A stretch of DNA of 64,000 bases from Persicimonas caeni (GTDB lineage: Bacteria; Myxococcota_A; Bradymonadia; Bradymonadales; Bradymonadaceae). The stretch is taken from contig NZ_CP041186.1 in NCBI RefSeq assembly GCF_006517175.1, positions 6,227,074 through 6,291,073 of the forward strand, written 5' to 3'. Made by a program: the position numbers and the translations under genes. Below the pieces are notes generated by a model, which was given only the letters and a program-made list of their open reading frames with translations, searched no databases and had not been told where the DNA came from. Below are positions 15,308-25,300 of the stretch, in pieces. Each line of letters begins with the position of its first letter. Position 1 is the stretch's first letter.

Positions 15308-17026
15308 CTAGTTGTTCGCTCGCGCACAGAGCACCGGCTGCGGGCTCGCTGCATCGTCAGTGTTCCCGGTTCCAAGCTGCCCTTTATTGTTCAGCCCCCA
15401 ACACAAGACGTTGTCATTCCTGCCCGTGGCACACGTGAAGGACCTGCCTGCATCGATGGTGTTCGCGGCGGTCAGAGTGCCCAGCTGTGTCGGATAGGTA
15501 TACTGAGTCGGCGGTACCGAGCCTGTGCCGATGGCTCCATCGACGTTCGAGCCCCAGCAGTACGGACGCGAGTTGTCCCTCTCGAGGGCGCAGGTATGGC
15601 TGTCTCCCGCACGAACCCACTTGAATTGAGGCGTGTTCTGCACGGGCGTCGGCGCTTGCGTGTCATTGGTGTCGCCGGTGCCGAGTTGCCCACTGGCGTT
15701 TAGGCCCCAGCAGTCGACAAAGCCCTGGCTCGACACCGCGCAGGTGTGCCCAAAGCCTCCGTCGACCCGCTCGGCACCGATGCCGTTGGACAGCACGACC
15801 TCGAGCGGATCCGCACTGTCGCCCACGTTGGTCGAAATCTGGCCGAGTTGGCCTCCTCCGTTGGCACCCCAACACCACAGCTTGTTGGGCAGGTTGGGGT
15901 CGCTTGACTGGCTCACCGCACAGGAGTGCAAATCTCCCAAGCCCAGGTTGATCGGGCGCCCCTGCCAGTCGTGGTCGACAGCGACGGGGCCCTTTTCGTA
16001 GGCATTGGTTCCGCTCACGCCGAGTTGGTACTTATCGTTGTCTCCCCAACATAACACGCTGGGCGGGGTCTGATTCGAGCCGCGAGTGATGCCGCAGGTG
16101 TGGGCGCCACCACTGGCAATCTTGTGGAAGGACACAGAGGTATTCGTCTGGGTCACGACTTTGACGGGGTTGTCGGAGGACTGGCCCTGGCTGTTGCCGA
16201 GCTGTCCGCGCCCGCCAAAACCCCAGCAGAAGACTTCCCCGTTGCTGGCGAGTGCGCAGGTGTGTTCGCCCCCCGCCGAAATCATGGTGATGGGGTTGTT
16301 GGGGGACAGCGGAATCCTCTCGGCGCGCATCCTCGAGGGGGAGTTCTCCGCGCCGAATTGGCCCCAGCAATACACGTGGCCTTGCACCAGCATGCAGGCA
16401 TGGTCGTTCCCGGTGGTGACCATGTCGGCGACGGCTTCGTCGACGATGCCGTCACAATCGTTGTCGATGCCATCGCTCAGAAGTTGGCCGTTGTTGGCCA
16501 TGCCGCACCCTTGCTCGACGGCGCGGTAATCGGGCGGGGCCACGCATGTGCCGTCTTCATTGAGCACGGCGCGACCGCATGCGCCATCCGAAGATTCATT
16601 GTACGGGCAGGGGGTACACCCGTTTTCGGGCACGCCATCGCAGTCGTTGTCGACAAAGTCGCCGCAGATCTCCGGGCCGCAGGTCGACGTGTCGGTGTCT
16701 TGGCCGACGTCCTCGCTGGGTGCATCCGGTGTCACGTCCACCCCGGTATCGGTGCTGGGCGCATCGGGCGCCGTGTCAGACGTCGCGTCGGTAGACGCGT
16801 CCTCCTGGGGCTCGGCGCCGAGCTTGTAGCACGCGCTGAAGTTCTTGCCGGGCACCGGGCGGCACACGTAGCCGCTGCCACATTGGCCGACGGCGGCCGG
16901 ATCGCAAGTGAACTGATATTCGTCGACCTGCAACTCCTGGCTACAACCGACCAGGCTGCCCCCAGCCAGCGCCAATGCAAGTCCACATGCCCACCGAAAC
17001 ATCTCTCTTCGAACGACTTGGTACAT
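15308..17026 (-). CDS. RCC1-repeat surface lipoprotein
   Basis: A 572-residue lipoprotein. A lipobox GSLVGC lies near residues 23-28. It is followed by a Cys-rich segment with CGSGYVCRPVPG, a Thr/Asp/Pro linker, two MopE-like DNDCDG motifs (about 125 and 188), and then seven RCC1 blades, each with H-[ST]-C-A-x and CWG. The blades should close a beta-propeller displayed on the outer membrane or outside. Start choice: codon 1 at 17026 has a weak GGAAAGAG, and ATG 17002 would also keep the signal peptide. It lies 27 bases downstream of the TPR protein gene on the same strand, so the two are probably one operon. Confidence 0.88.
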   Translation of the reverse strand: MYQVVRREMFRWACGLALALAGGSLVGCSQELQVDEYQFTCDPAAVGQCGSGYVCRPVPGKNFSACYKLGAEPQEDASTDATSDTAPDAPSTDTGVDVTPDAPSEDVGQDTDTSTCGPEICGDFVDNDCDGVPENGCTPCPYNESSDGACGRAVLNEDGTCVAPPDYRAVEQGCGMANNGQLLSDGIDNDCDGIVDEAVADMVTTGNDHACMLVQGHVYCWGQFGAENSPSRMRAERIPLSPNNPITMISAGGEHTCALASNGEVFCWGFGGRGQLGNSQGQSSDNPVKVVTQTNTSVSFHKIASGGAHTCGITRGSNQTPPSVLCWGDNDKYQLGVSGTNAYEKGPVAVDHDWQGRPINLGLGDLHSCAVSQSSDPNLPNKLWCWGANGGGQLGQISTNVGDSADPLEVVLSNGIGAERVDGGFGHTCAVSSQGFVDCWGLNASGQLGTGDTNDTQAPTPVQNTPQFKWVRAGDSHTCALERDNSRPYCWGSNVDGAIGTGSVPPTQYTYPTQLGTLTAANTIDAGRSFTCATGRNDNVLCWGLNNKGQLGTGNTDDAASPQPVLCARANN

Positions 17027-17053
17027 ATCTCTTTCCAGCGGTGTGGCTGATCT

Positions 17054-17881
17054 CTAAAAGCTCTGGGTCCAGACGACGCGCAGGCCGTCTCGTGTCGTGC
17101 TCACGGCCAATCCTTCGTCGCTCTCGGCGTCTCCACGCACGAGCATGTAGATGCCTGCACCGGTCAATAGAGCGCCGCCCACGCTCATGCCGATGCCCAC
17201 CGCGTCGAGGGTCCGAGCTTGCGAGGCGTTGTCGAGCGCCTGCTGGCGTGTGATCTCGGTCACGTAGCCGTCTCGGCGCGGCGCGTCGTGGACTTCGCTG
17301 CGAAGGGAGTCCGCCCACAGCAGCGAGCCGACACCGGCGCCCATCAACGCCACGCCCGACCCGGTGGCCACCCACGCCCAGGTGGGAGGCCCGGCTTCGG
17401 CCTGGGGGCCGACCGGTTCGACGGTTGCGTCTTGCTGCCCCGAATCGTCGTTGGTTTCGGAAGGCTCGGTCGCGTCGGCGAGTTGAGTCTCTTTCTCTTT
17501 GCACGCCGCGGTCAACTCGGCGGTGTACTCGTCGAGCTTCTTGTCGACCACGCGCGGCGCCGGCGCCTCGACCTTGGGCGCCGTCTTCGCCTTCGCGTAC
17601 GCCTCGCGCGCCGCCTTGCAGTCACCGAGCTTTTGGTAGGCGCGCCCCAGGTTCAGGTAGGTGATATTGAGCTCGCCTAGCGCCGTCGACTCCTCGAGCA
17701 CGGCGACGGCCAGCGCGTAATCCTTGCTGATAATCGCGCGGACACCTTGCTCGTTGAGCTTCTGCTGCTCGGCGCTGTATTGGGCGAATTCCTCGGCGTG
17801 AGCCACGGCGGGGCTGGCGAGCGCCAGCAGCAGGCCGGTGGCCACGAATGTCACGAATTTCCGGAGATAAAACGGACGCAT
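17054..17881 (-). CDS. Exported TPR protein with C-terminal membrane segments
   Basis: About 275 residues. A signal peptide (FVATGLLLALASPAVAHA) is followed by a TPR-like region around residues 40-105 (LNLGRAYQKLGDCKAAREAY). A Pro/Ala/Lys linker comes next, then two hydrophobic segments (WAWVATGSGVALMGAGVGSLL and the GIGMSVGGALLTGAGIYML region). This layout recurs in myxobacterial gene neighbourhoods as a periplasmic scaffold anchored at the C-terminus (inference). The start is ATG 17881, and a GTG two codons earlier is possible. Neither has a strong ribosome site. It is the first gene of the pair with the RCC1 lipoprotein. Confidence 0.8.
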   Translation of the reverse strand: MRPFYLRKFVTFVATGLLLALASPAVAHAEEFAQYSAEQQKLNEQGVRAIISKDYALAVAVLEESTALGELNITYLNLGRAYQKLGDCKAAREAYAKAKTAPKVEAPAPRVVDKKLDEYTAELTAACKEKETQLADATEPSETNDDSGQQDATVEPVGPQAEAGPPTWAWVATGSGVALMGAGVGSLLWADSLRSEVHDAPRRDGYVTEITRQQALDNASQARTLDAVGIGMSVGGALLTGAGIYMLVRGDAESDEGLAVSTTRDGLRVVWTQSF

Positions 17882-18084
17882 ACGCACAACTTACACCACG
17901 TACTCGGTAAAAAAGTGGAACCTGCGCAGTATATGTCCCCCAATGAGCCGGCACAAGGTAGCGTGAGAGGTTTGTTGGGACCAAATGAGTGCAGATGGTT
18001 TGCAAATTTGGGCGGCTGCGGTTAGCACTTTGGCAACACGTTCAACCGACGAAGACCTCCAACCCCGAAGACTCTGGTAAGCCC

Positions 18085-19254
18085 ATGTCGATCCTCGACC
18101 GCATCATCGCCATCGCCCGCCAAGAATCTGCCCAGGCGCTGCTCGAGACGAGCGCGGCCACGTTGCACGGAGATCTGTACGAAGAGGCTGTCGAGGAGTT
18201 CGGCGGCTGGGACGGCGCGCTGGCCGCGGCGCTGGAGAAGGCGCTCGAGGACAACGATCAGGTCACCAAGTCGGCGCGGCGCAAGACGACCAGCCCCGAA
18301 GAAGAGGAGGTCGAGCGCGTGGTCACCGAGGCGGCCCGCGAGCCCATCTTCGCTATGTCGACCGAAGGAGCGTTCTTCAAGGTGCCCGGAGGCGACCTGC
18401 CGGTCACCGAGGTGCCCTCCATCCCGGCGATGCCGCAAGGGGCCGGGCGGCTCTGGCGCCTCGTGCACCAGGGCGAGCCGAGCGGCGTGATCGTCTTCTC
18501 GAATGAGGGGCGCTACTTCGGCCTCGACATGCGCATGGTGCCCAACTGGGATGGCGATTTGATGGACCGGCGCGTCCAGGACGTCATCAAGCTCGACGCC
18601 GGCGAGCGCGTCGTGGACCTGTTGCCGCGCAACGCCCTGTACGGCGGGCGACTCATCCACGTGACCCGCGGCGCCAAAGGCAAGGCCTCGGACGTCTCCG
18701 ACATGAGCTATACCCTCGACCGCCAGGGCCGCGATGCCTTCTTTCTCAACGATGGCGACGAGCCCGTCGCCGTGCTCGCCGGCCCCGAGAAGACCAGCGT
18801 CTTTTGCGCGTCGGCCATGGGCAAGGCGATTCACTTCGACGCCGAGGACTTGCGAACCATGGGCCTGCAGGCCGTGGGCGTCAATGTCATGAAGCTCGAC
18901 GGCGAGCGCGACGCCGTGGTGGCCGCCTTTTTGGGCCACAACGTCGACCAGGTCGCGCTGATCACCGAGCAGGGCATGGGCAAGCGCGTCGACTTCGACG
19001 AGTTCCGCCAGCAGGGACGCGCCGGCGCCGGCCTGCAGTTGCTTCGCCTCGATCGAGGCGACCGCGTCGCCGATGTCGTCGCCTGCCAGCCCGGCGGCGA
19101 CCTCGCCGTGCTCACCGACCGCGGCCGGCTGCACCGCATGCCCGCCACCTCCTTCCGCAAAATGGGCCGCCCCGCCAAGGGCGACCGCCAAATCGAGCTG
19201 ATCGACGACGAGAAGGTCGTCGGCCTCGCCGCGCTTCCCTGTGGGAAGGTCTGA
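18085..19254 (+). CDS. Stand-alone GyrA C-terminal beta-propeller-like protein
   Basis: A 389-residue protein. Residues from about 85 onward look like repeated GyrA/ParC C-terminal blades (VIVFSNEGRYFGLDM, SVFCASAMGKAIHFDAEDL, VALITEQGMGKRVDFDEFRQ, LAVLTDRGRLHRMPATSF). One blade carries QQGRAGAG, similar to the GyrA-box QxRGGKG. The breakage-reunion domain with the catalytic Tyr is absent. The first 85 residues (start MSILDRIIAIARQES) are helical and acidic and do not resemble GyrA. GyrA propellers wrap DNA, so this may be a DNA-bending or nucleoid protein (inference). ATG 18085 is preferred because the upstream 32 codons look non-coding, although its ribosome site is weak. Confidence 0.8.
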   Translation: MSILDRIIAIARQESAQALLETSAATLHGDLYEEAVEEFGGWDGALAAALEKALEDNDQVTKSARRKTTSPEEEEVERVVTEAAREPIFAMSTEGAFFKVPGGDLPVTEVPSIPAMPQGAGRLWRLVHQGEPSGVIVFSNEGRYFGLDMRMVPNWDGDLMDRRVQDVIKLDAGERVVDLLPRNALYGGRLIHVTRGAKGKASDVSDMSYTLDRQGRDAFFLNDGDEPVAVLAGPEKTSVFCASAMGKAIHFDAEDLRTMGLQAVGVNVMKLDGERDAVVAAFLGHNVDQVALITEQGMGKRVDFDEFRQQGRAGAGLQLLRLDRGDRVADVVACQPGGDLAVLTDRGRLHRMPATSFRKMGRPAKGDRQIELIDDEKVVGLAALPCGKV

Positions 19255-19518
19255 TACGCGGTAAGGCTTAATGGGCGGCGCAAATCTTAACCCAAGTTTA
19301 ATGCCTCAGCCTTTGCTCTCGGTGGTGTGACGCCTATAATCAACGCCCACGTAGTTGATGAACTAAGTTGTATCATCTCGACGAGTGAATGAACGGCCCT
19401 GCACGGGTTCGGGCGCATGGATGCGTCTTGGCCTCGTCGGCCCCGACTTTCGGGTGGCCCGAGTTATTCGGGTGGTCTGGATATTTCATGGTTATCTACC
19501 GAGAGTGAGAGAATTAAA

Positions 19519-21306
19519 ATGACGACGACTGAGCACACGACACGGACACCGTCGACAACTGCTCGGTGTCAGCACACCGCGAAGTTCTTTGTCGAAGAAT
19601 CAGATCTCTACAGCACGCTCGCGCACTTCGTGAGCGAAGGGTTGAACGACGACCAGGGGGTGGTCGTCACGGCAACACGCTCGCATTGGAAGGGCTTGAG
19701 GCTCCACCTGTCGAACGCCGACGTGCGCATCGACGAGGCGATTCAACAAGACCAGCTCGTCTTCTTGGACGCCCGAGAGTTGCGCAACGCGATCATGGTC
19801 AAGGGCACGCCCGACCAGGAACGGTTCGACGAGATCATCGGCGAGCAGTTGGCCCAGATGGTCGAGCGTTGGTCGCACGTTCGCGTCTACGACGAGACCG
19901 TCGACGTGTTGGCCGCCGACTCGCAATTTGGTCCCATGCGCCAGCTCGAGCAGCTCTGGGAGCAGCTGCGCAGCCGCCACGAATTTACCCTGATGTCCGG
20001 CTACGGACTCGAGCATTTCGGCGAGTTCGACGAGGAGGAGCCGTTCGACAACGTCTGCAACGCGCACCAAGAGGTGCTCGCCGCCGATGACGACGGTGGC
20101 CGCCAGGTGGCGCGTTGGCAACGCCGGGCGATCGTGCTGAGCAAGCGTCTCGAGCAGGAGCAGCGAGCCAATCGAGAACTCGAAGAGGCGCTCGAAGAGC
20201 AGCGCGAGCGTCAACGGCGTGTCGACGAGTTCATGGGCCAGTTCACTCACGAGCTTCGCAACCCGCTGGCGCCCATCCTGACGGCCATCGAGATGATGAA
20301 CCTGCGCGGCGACGCCACCAACGAGCGTGAGCGCAGCATCATCGAGCGCCAGGTCGGCAACTTGGTGGCGTTGGTCGACGACTACCTCGATGCCTTTCGC
20401 CTGACCTTCGGCGATGTCGAGCTGCAGGAGATGCGCATCGAGGCCGCTGACGTCGTCGGCGAAGCCGTCGCGAAGGTCGCTCCCCTCATCGAAAAGCGCG
20501 ACGTGCACCTGAAGGTCGACGTGGCCAATACCGGGCTGATGCTCGAGGCCGACCCGCAGCGGCTCGCGCAGGCCATCGCTCAGCTGGTCGACAACGCCGC
20601 GCGTGCGTCGGAGCCGGGCCAAGATATCTTGCTGCGCGCCGAGCGCGAGGCCGGCTCGGTGGCCATCTCGGTGCGCGACGAAGGTGCAGGGATGGAGCCG
20701 GCGATGTTGGACGAGGCGTTCGACATGTTCAGCCGCGGCGAGCGTACCGACTACCGCGGACTCGGCCTGGGGTTGGCGCTGGTCCGCAAGGTCGCCAAGC
20801 TGCACGAAGGTGCCGTGGCAGCCTATAGCGATGGCCCCGGTCGCGGCAGTGAGCTTGTCGTGCGGCTTCCGCTGGCCAAGCCCGAGGCGACGCGCCCGAA
20901 GGTCTCGCGGCTCTGTCGCGACGAGATCGAGTCGGGCGGAAAGGTCTTGGTGGTCGACGACAACCAGGACTTCGCGAGCATGCTCGCGGAGACACTCGAG
21001 TTGCTCGGCCACGAGGTCGAGCTGGCGAACGACGCCACCAGTGCGATCGCGCTGTTCGACGAGCACCGACCCGACGTGGCGCTGCTCGATATCAACCTGC
21101 CCGAGATGACCGGCCACGAACTCGCCGAGAAGCTCGAGCGACGCAGCGGGCGGGGCCACGAGCTTCGACTGGTGGCCGTGACCGGCTACAGCGACGACAA
21201 GAAGCGCGAGCTCAGCGAGCAGTTGGGCTTCGACGCTCACCTGGTCAAGCCGATCGTATTGTCGCAGCTACAGCAGACGCTCGACTCGGTATTCGACGAC
21301 GACTGA
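19519..21306 (+). CDS. MEDS-domain hybrid histidine kinase
   Basis: A 595-residue soluble hybrid kinase. Residues about 18-190 resemble the MEDS sensory domain (HTAKFFVEESDLYSTLAHF, VVTATRSHW, DAREL), related to DcmR-type sensors and to RecA/KaiC folds. A coiled coil follows (about 200-235), then HisKA with FTHELRNPLAP (His244), HATPase_c with VDNAARAS (Asn359) and DEGAG (387-391), and a C-terminal receiver with LLDINLPEMTG (Asp524) and LVKPI (Lys577). All catalytic motifs are intact. Phosphate probably passes from His244 to Asp524 or to another receiver. The start ATG 19519 follows a GAGAG stretch. A terminator sits 88 bases after the stop. Confidence 0.88.
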   Translation: MTTTEHTTRTPSTTARCQHTAKFFVEESDLYSTLAHFVSEGLNDDQGVVVTATRSHWKGLRLHLSNADVRIDEAIQQDQLVFLDARELRNAIMVKGTPDQERFDEIIGEQLAQMVERWSHVRVYDETVDVLAADSQFGPMRQLEQLWEQLRSRHEFTLMSGYGLEHFGEFDEEEPFDNVCNAHQEVLAADDDGGRQVARWQRRAIVLSKRLEQEQRANRELEEALEEQRERQRRVDEFMGQFTHELRNPLAPILTAIEMMNLRGDATNERERSIIERQVGNLVALVDDYLDAFRLTFGDVELQEMRIEAADVVGEAVAKVAPLIEKRDVHLKVDVANTGLMLEADPQRLAQAIAQLVDNAARASEPGQDILLRAEREAGSVAISVRDEGAGMEPAMLDEAFDMFSRGERTDYRGLGLGLALVRKVAKLHEGAVAAYSDGPGRGSELVVRLPLAKPEATRPKVSRLCRDEIESGGKVLVVDDNQDFASMLAETLELLGHEVELANDATSAIALFDEHRPDVALLDINLPEMTGHELAEKLERRSGRGHELRLVAVTGYSDDKKRELSEQLGFDAHLVKPIVLSQLQQTLDSVFDDD

Positions 21307-21393
21307 GGCTTGGCAGGCGCAGTATTTGCGTTTCTTATCGTGAACAGTGACAAATTTGCGCCTCGAACGGGGTAAATGGCCAAGTGATTGACG

Positions 21394-21428
21394 TGCCACC
21401 GGCTTTAGGAGCCGGTGGCATTTCTTTT
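21394..21428 (+). terminator. Rho-independent terminator
   Basis: TGCCACCGGCT (21394-21404) and AGCCGGTGGCA (21410-21420) form an 11-bp stem with a TTAGG loop, followed by TTTCTTTT. It lies after the hybrid kinase and before the universal stress protein gene. Confidence 0.88.
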
Positions 21429-21483
21429 GCTATCTCTGCAGGGCAGCGAAAGAACACCATCACTCCTTTGGAGGCCTACGCCT

Positions 21484-22323
21484 ATGGAAACCCAAGCTTC
21501 GAAGAAATCGTTCACGATCGCCCACGCCACCGACCTCGACCCCAACGGCGGCGTCGCGTTTCGCCACAGCGTTGCGTTGGCGCGCGATACTGACAGCGTG
21601 CTCTACTCGCTGCACGCCAACCCCGTCTCGCGCGAAGACGGCCGCAAGATGCCCGACGCCAACGAGATGCTGCGTCAGTGGCATTGGAACGGCGGCAACG
21701 GCAGCGACGCGCCCACCGTCGAGTTCCACAAGATGTTGCACGAGTGCTGCGACGACGCCGTCGACACTCTTCTGGACGCCATGCGTCGCATCGAGCCCGA
21801 CCTGCTCGTGGTCGGCAAGCATCAAAGCGGTGGATTCTTCGAGATCATGCACGACAGCGTCTCGGAGGCCCTGGCGCTGAACACCAATATCCCCACGCTC
21901 TTCTTGCCGCTGGAGAGCCCCGGCTTTGTCGACGAAGAGAGCGGCGCAATGAAGCTCGAGCGGATTCTGGTGCCCGTCCAAGACGAGGCGACGTTCCTGC
22001 AGTCTTTCGAGAAGGTGGGAGAGCTGCTCGAGCGGATGGGCAATCCGGCCTGTGAGGTGGTGCTGCTTCACGTCGGAGACGACGACGTGCTCGACTCGAT
22101 GGTCGTGCCCGAGACCGATGACAAGACGACGTGGAAGATGGTGGAGGGGGAGGGCGATCTTGCCGAAGCGATCTTCGACTGCGTCGAAAACTGCACCGTC
22201 GACCTGATCGTGATGGGCACCCGCGGTCACGACAGCATCGGCGACGTCTTCCGAGGCAGCCGCACCCAGCGAGTCGTGCGTCGCTCGCCGTGCCCGGTCC
22301 TCTCGGTCCCGCTGGTCGACTGA
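21484..22323 (+). CDS. Universal stress protein, two tandem Usp domains
   Basis: A 279-residue protein with two Usp folds. The first begins KSFTIAHATDLDPNG and ends with the phosphate-loop-like stretch DLLVVGKHQSGGFFEIMHDS. The second begins ERILVPVQDEA and ends DLIVMGTRGHDSIGDVFRGS. The second has the usual G-x2-G-x9-G-[ST]-like ATP loop (MGTRGHDSIGDVFRGS), while the first is more degraded. Usp proteins are cytosolic and induced by starvation or stress (known). ATG 21484 with an upstream TGGAGG is chosen over an in-frame start inside the preceding hairpin region. It is transcribed separately from the kinase because of the intervening terminator. Confidence 0.87.
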   Translation: METQASKKSFTIAHATDLDPNGGVAFRHSVALARDTDSVLYSLHANPVSREDGRKMPDANEMLRQWHWNGGNGSDAPTVEFHKMLHECCDDAVDTLLDAMRRIEPDLLVVGKHQSGGFFEIMHDSVSEALALNTNIPTLFLPLESPGFVDEESGAMKLERILVPVQDEATFLQSFEKVGELLERMGNPACEVVLLHVGDDDVLDSMVVPETDDKTTWKMVEGEGDLAEAIFDCVENCTVDLIVMGTRGHDSIGDVFRGSRTQRVVRRSPCPVLSVPLVD

Positions 22324-22335
22324 TGCGTCTTTAGC

Positions 22336-22363
22336 GCCTGGCGGCGCGGTCGCGCCGCCAGGC
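22336..22363. terminator. Bidirectional hairpin between convergent genes
   Basis: GCCTGGCGGC pairs with GCCGCCAGGC around a GC-rich loop, between the stop of the Usp gene and the stop of the PKD lipoprotein gene. A short CTCTTT follows on the plus side. Position and stem strength suggest a terminator for both. Confidence 0.65.
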
Positions 22364-22371
22364 ACCACTCT

Positions 22372-25300
22372 TTAGTACAAGTCGATGTCGACAATATACT
22401 CGTACGGCTCCGAAATCCCCGCCGACGAGGTCGACGAATCTTCCATGACAATCAGGTAGTAGGTCCCTGCCGTCAGGCCGGTGAAGTTCTCGGTGAAGCC
22501 GATATTGCAACCGACGAACGCGCTGTCGAGGTCGGTGCACGGCGAGCCGGTGAGCACCGAGTCGAGGTCGACGTTGGCGTTGTCGTCCAGGTCGAGCATC
22601 ACGTCGGCGGTCATGCCGCTGGGGACGGTGAAGCTGAAGACCTGGTCGGGGCCGCCGAAGGTGTTGCCGGTGGCGCTGCAGGTGCCGCTGCCGCCGGCCG
22701 CCAGCGACGTGAAGTCGTTGGACAGGCCGCCCAGGTCACTCTCGACGACGAAGCGTCCGGCCACGCCGGCGGCGAGCTCGTAGGCGTCGCCGCAGGTGTC
22801 GGCGCTGTTCGTCAGCGTCAGCGTGTTGGCGGCGCCCGGCGTCGGCACGCGCCACATATAGAAGTCGACGCTGTTGTCGCCGGTGTCGGTGCCGTCGGCG
22901 TCGCGGCCCAGCGAGTAGTCGTCGGGGGCGTCGTCGGTCGAGGCGCCTTCGCCGGCGAAGTTGCCCGGCGCGGCCGAGAAGTCACCGTAGCCCACCGCGT
23001 CGATGACGGCGCCGGTGTCGTCTTTGAGCACCAAGCTGTCCTCACCGTTTTGCAGGTCGGCGAAGGCGTCGGTGATGTCCTCGTTGGCCGCGCTTCCGTC
23101 GCCGACGACCAGGTAGCCGTCCTGCGGCATGGTCGTGCCTTGCGGGAAGGTCAGCGTGTCGTAGGAGCTTCCCGTCGAGCCGTTGATGCCCTCCAGGCTG
23201 TAGCCCGAGATGTCCATGCCGGGCGTGCCGTACAGCTCGACGAACGTGCCCGTGTCGCTCCCGGCGGTGCGGTAGAGCAATTCGTTAATCAGAAGCTTCT
23301 CGATGGTGTACGACTGTGGGCCGCCCACGTTGTTGGTGCGGTCGAGGTCCGGGTTGCTCTCGTACGGGTCGATGAGCATATACGCGTCGTAGTCGCCGAT
23401 GGGCAGGTTCGTGGCGCCCGTGGTCACGGTGACCGTCTGGCCTACGGCGACGTCCTGCGAGACGTACTCGCTGATATCGTAGGAGGTGGTGTCGTCGGGC
23501 GCGGCGCTCAGGTCGTGGAAGAAGCGCACGAAGAACGATGCGGTCGCGTCGGTGGTGCCGCGGTTCTCGATGACGACCTCGTATTGGACGTCCGAGCCGG
23601 TGGCCACGGCCGTAAACGACTGCACGGCCAGGTCCGGGGCCATCGCCAGGGCGTTGATCTGAATGGTGTCGCTGGCGGTGTCGCCGTCGGCGTCGGTGAC
23701 CACGACCTCGGCGTCGTACACGCCGATATTGTTGTAGGTGTGGCTGACCGACTGGCCGCTCTGCGGCGAGGTGCCGTCGCCGAAATACCAGGTGTAGGTG
23801 AGCGGGGCGTTGCCGCCGCTGGCGCTGGCCGAGAAGTTCACCGACAGGGGCGCCGCGCCGGTGGTCGTGTCCGCGCTGGCGGTCACCGCCGGCTGGCTAT
23901 TGTCGGCGGCCTGGATGGTCACCGTGTCGCTGTCGGTGTCGCCGTTGGCGTCGGTCACCGTGACGGTGGCCGTGTGGCTTCCGGCGGTGGTGTACGAATG
24001 GCTCGGGTTCTGGACGGTGCTCGTGGGCGTGCCGTCGCCGAAGTTCCACTCGTAGGTGAACGGCGCGTCGCCGTTGGCGACCGCGGCGTTGAAGTTGACG
24101 TTGAACGGCACGATGCCCGAGGCGGGCGAAGCCGACGCCGACACCTGCGGCACCGAGTTGTCGTTGACCTCGATGACGACCGTGGCGCTGTCCGAGTCGC
24201 CGTTGTCGTCGGTCACCACCACCGTGGCGGTGTAGGTGCCCGGCGACTGGTAGACGTGCGTGGGGTTCTGGTCACTCGCCGAGTTGCCGTCGCCGAAGTT
24301 CCAGGCGTAGTTCAGCGGGGCGTTGCCGCCGCTGGCGCTGCCGAAGAATTGGACCTGCAGCGGCGCGTAGCCGCTTTTGGGCGTCGCCGAGGCGCTCGCC
24401 GAGGGGACGAGGTCGCTGCCCACGTCGATCTGGACGCTGCCCGAGGCCGAGTCGCCGTTGGCGTCGGTCACGGTGACGCTGGCGTTGAACTGGCCGGCCG
24501 TCTGGTAGGTGTGCACCGGGTTGGCCGACGTCGAGGTGTTGCCGTCGCCGAAATTCCACGCGTAGGTCAGGCTGCCGTCGCCGCCCGAGGCGTTCGAGCT
24601 GAACTGGACTTGCAGGGGCGCCAAGCCGCTCTCCGGGGTGGCCGTCGGGCCGACCGAGGGGACGGTGTTGTCAGTCGCGGTCACGGTGATGCTGTCGGTG
24701 GCCACGTCGCCGTTGGCGTCGGTCACCGTTACGCTGACCGCGTAGTCGCCGGCGGCTTGGAAGGTGTGCGAGGGCTTGCGGGCCGAGGAGGTCTCGCCGT
24801 CGCCGAAGTCCCAGGCGAACTCGAGGGGCGCGTCGCCGCCCTGGACCTGCGGGTCGAACTGCACGCTCAGCGGCGCGATGCCGCTCTGGGGGCTCGCCGC
24901 GATTTCGGTGATGGGGGCGGTGTTGTCGGCCACCTGAATCTGGACGCGGTCGGTGGCGGTCTGCCCGTCGGCGTCGGTCACTTTGAAGACCGCCGAGAAG
25001 GTGCCCGGGGTGGTGTACTCGTGCGAGGGGTTCTGCGCGTCGGTGCTCGCCGAGCCGTCGCCGAAGGACCACTCGTAGGTGAACGGCTCGTTGCCGCCGA
25101 CGACCGAGCCGTTGAACGACACGGTCAAGGGCACGATGCCCGACGAGGGCGAGGCGCTGGCCGAGGCGACCGGGGTCTCGTTGTCGGCCACACGAATCTC
25201 GGTGGTGGCCGGATCGCTGTCGACGCCGGTGGCCGTGTCGGTCACCACCACCGAGGCGGTGAAGGTGCCGGCCGTCTCGTAGCGGTGGCTGGGCGTCTTG

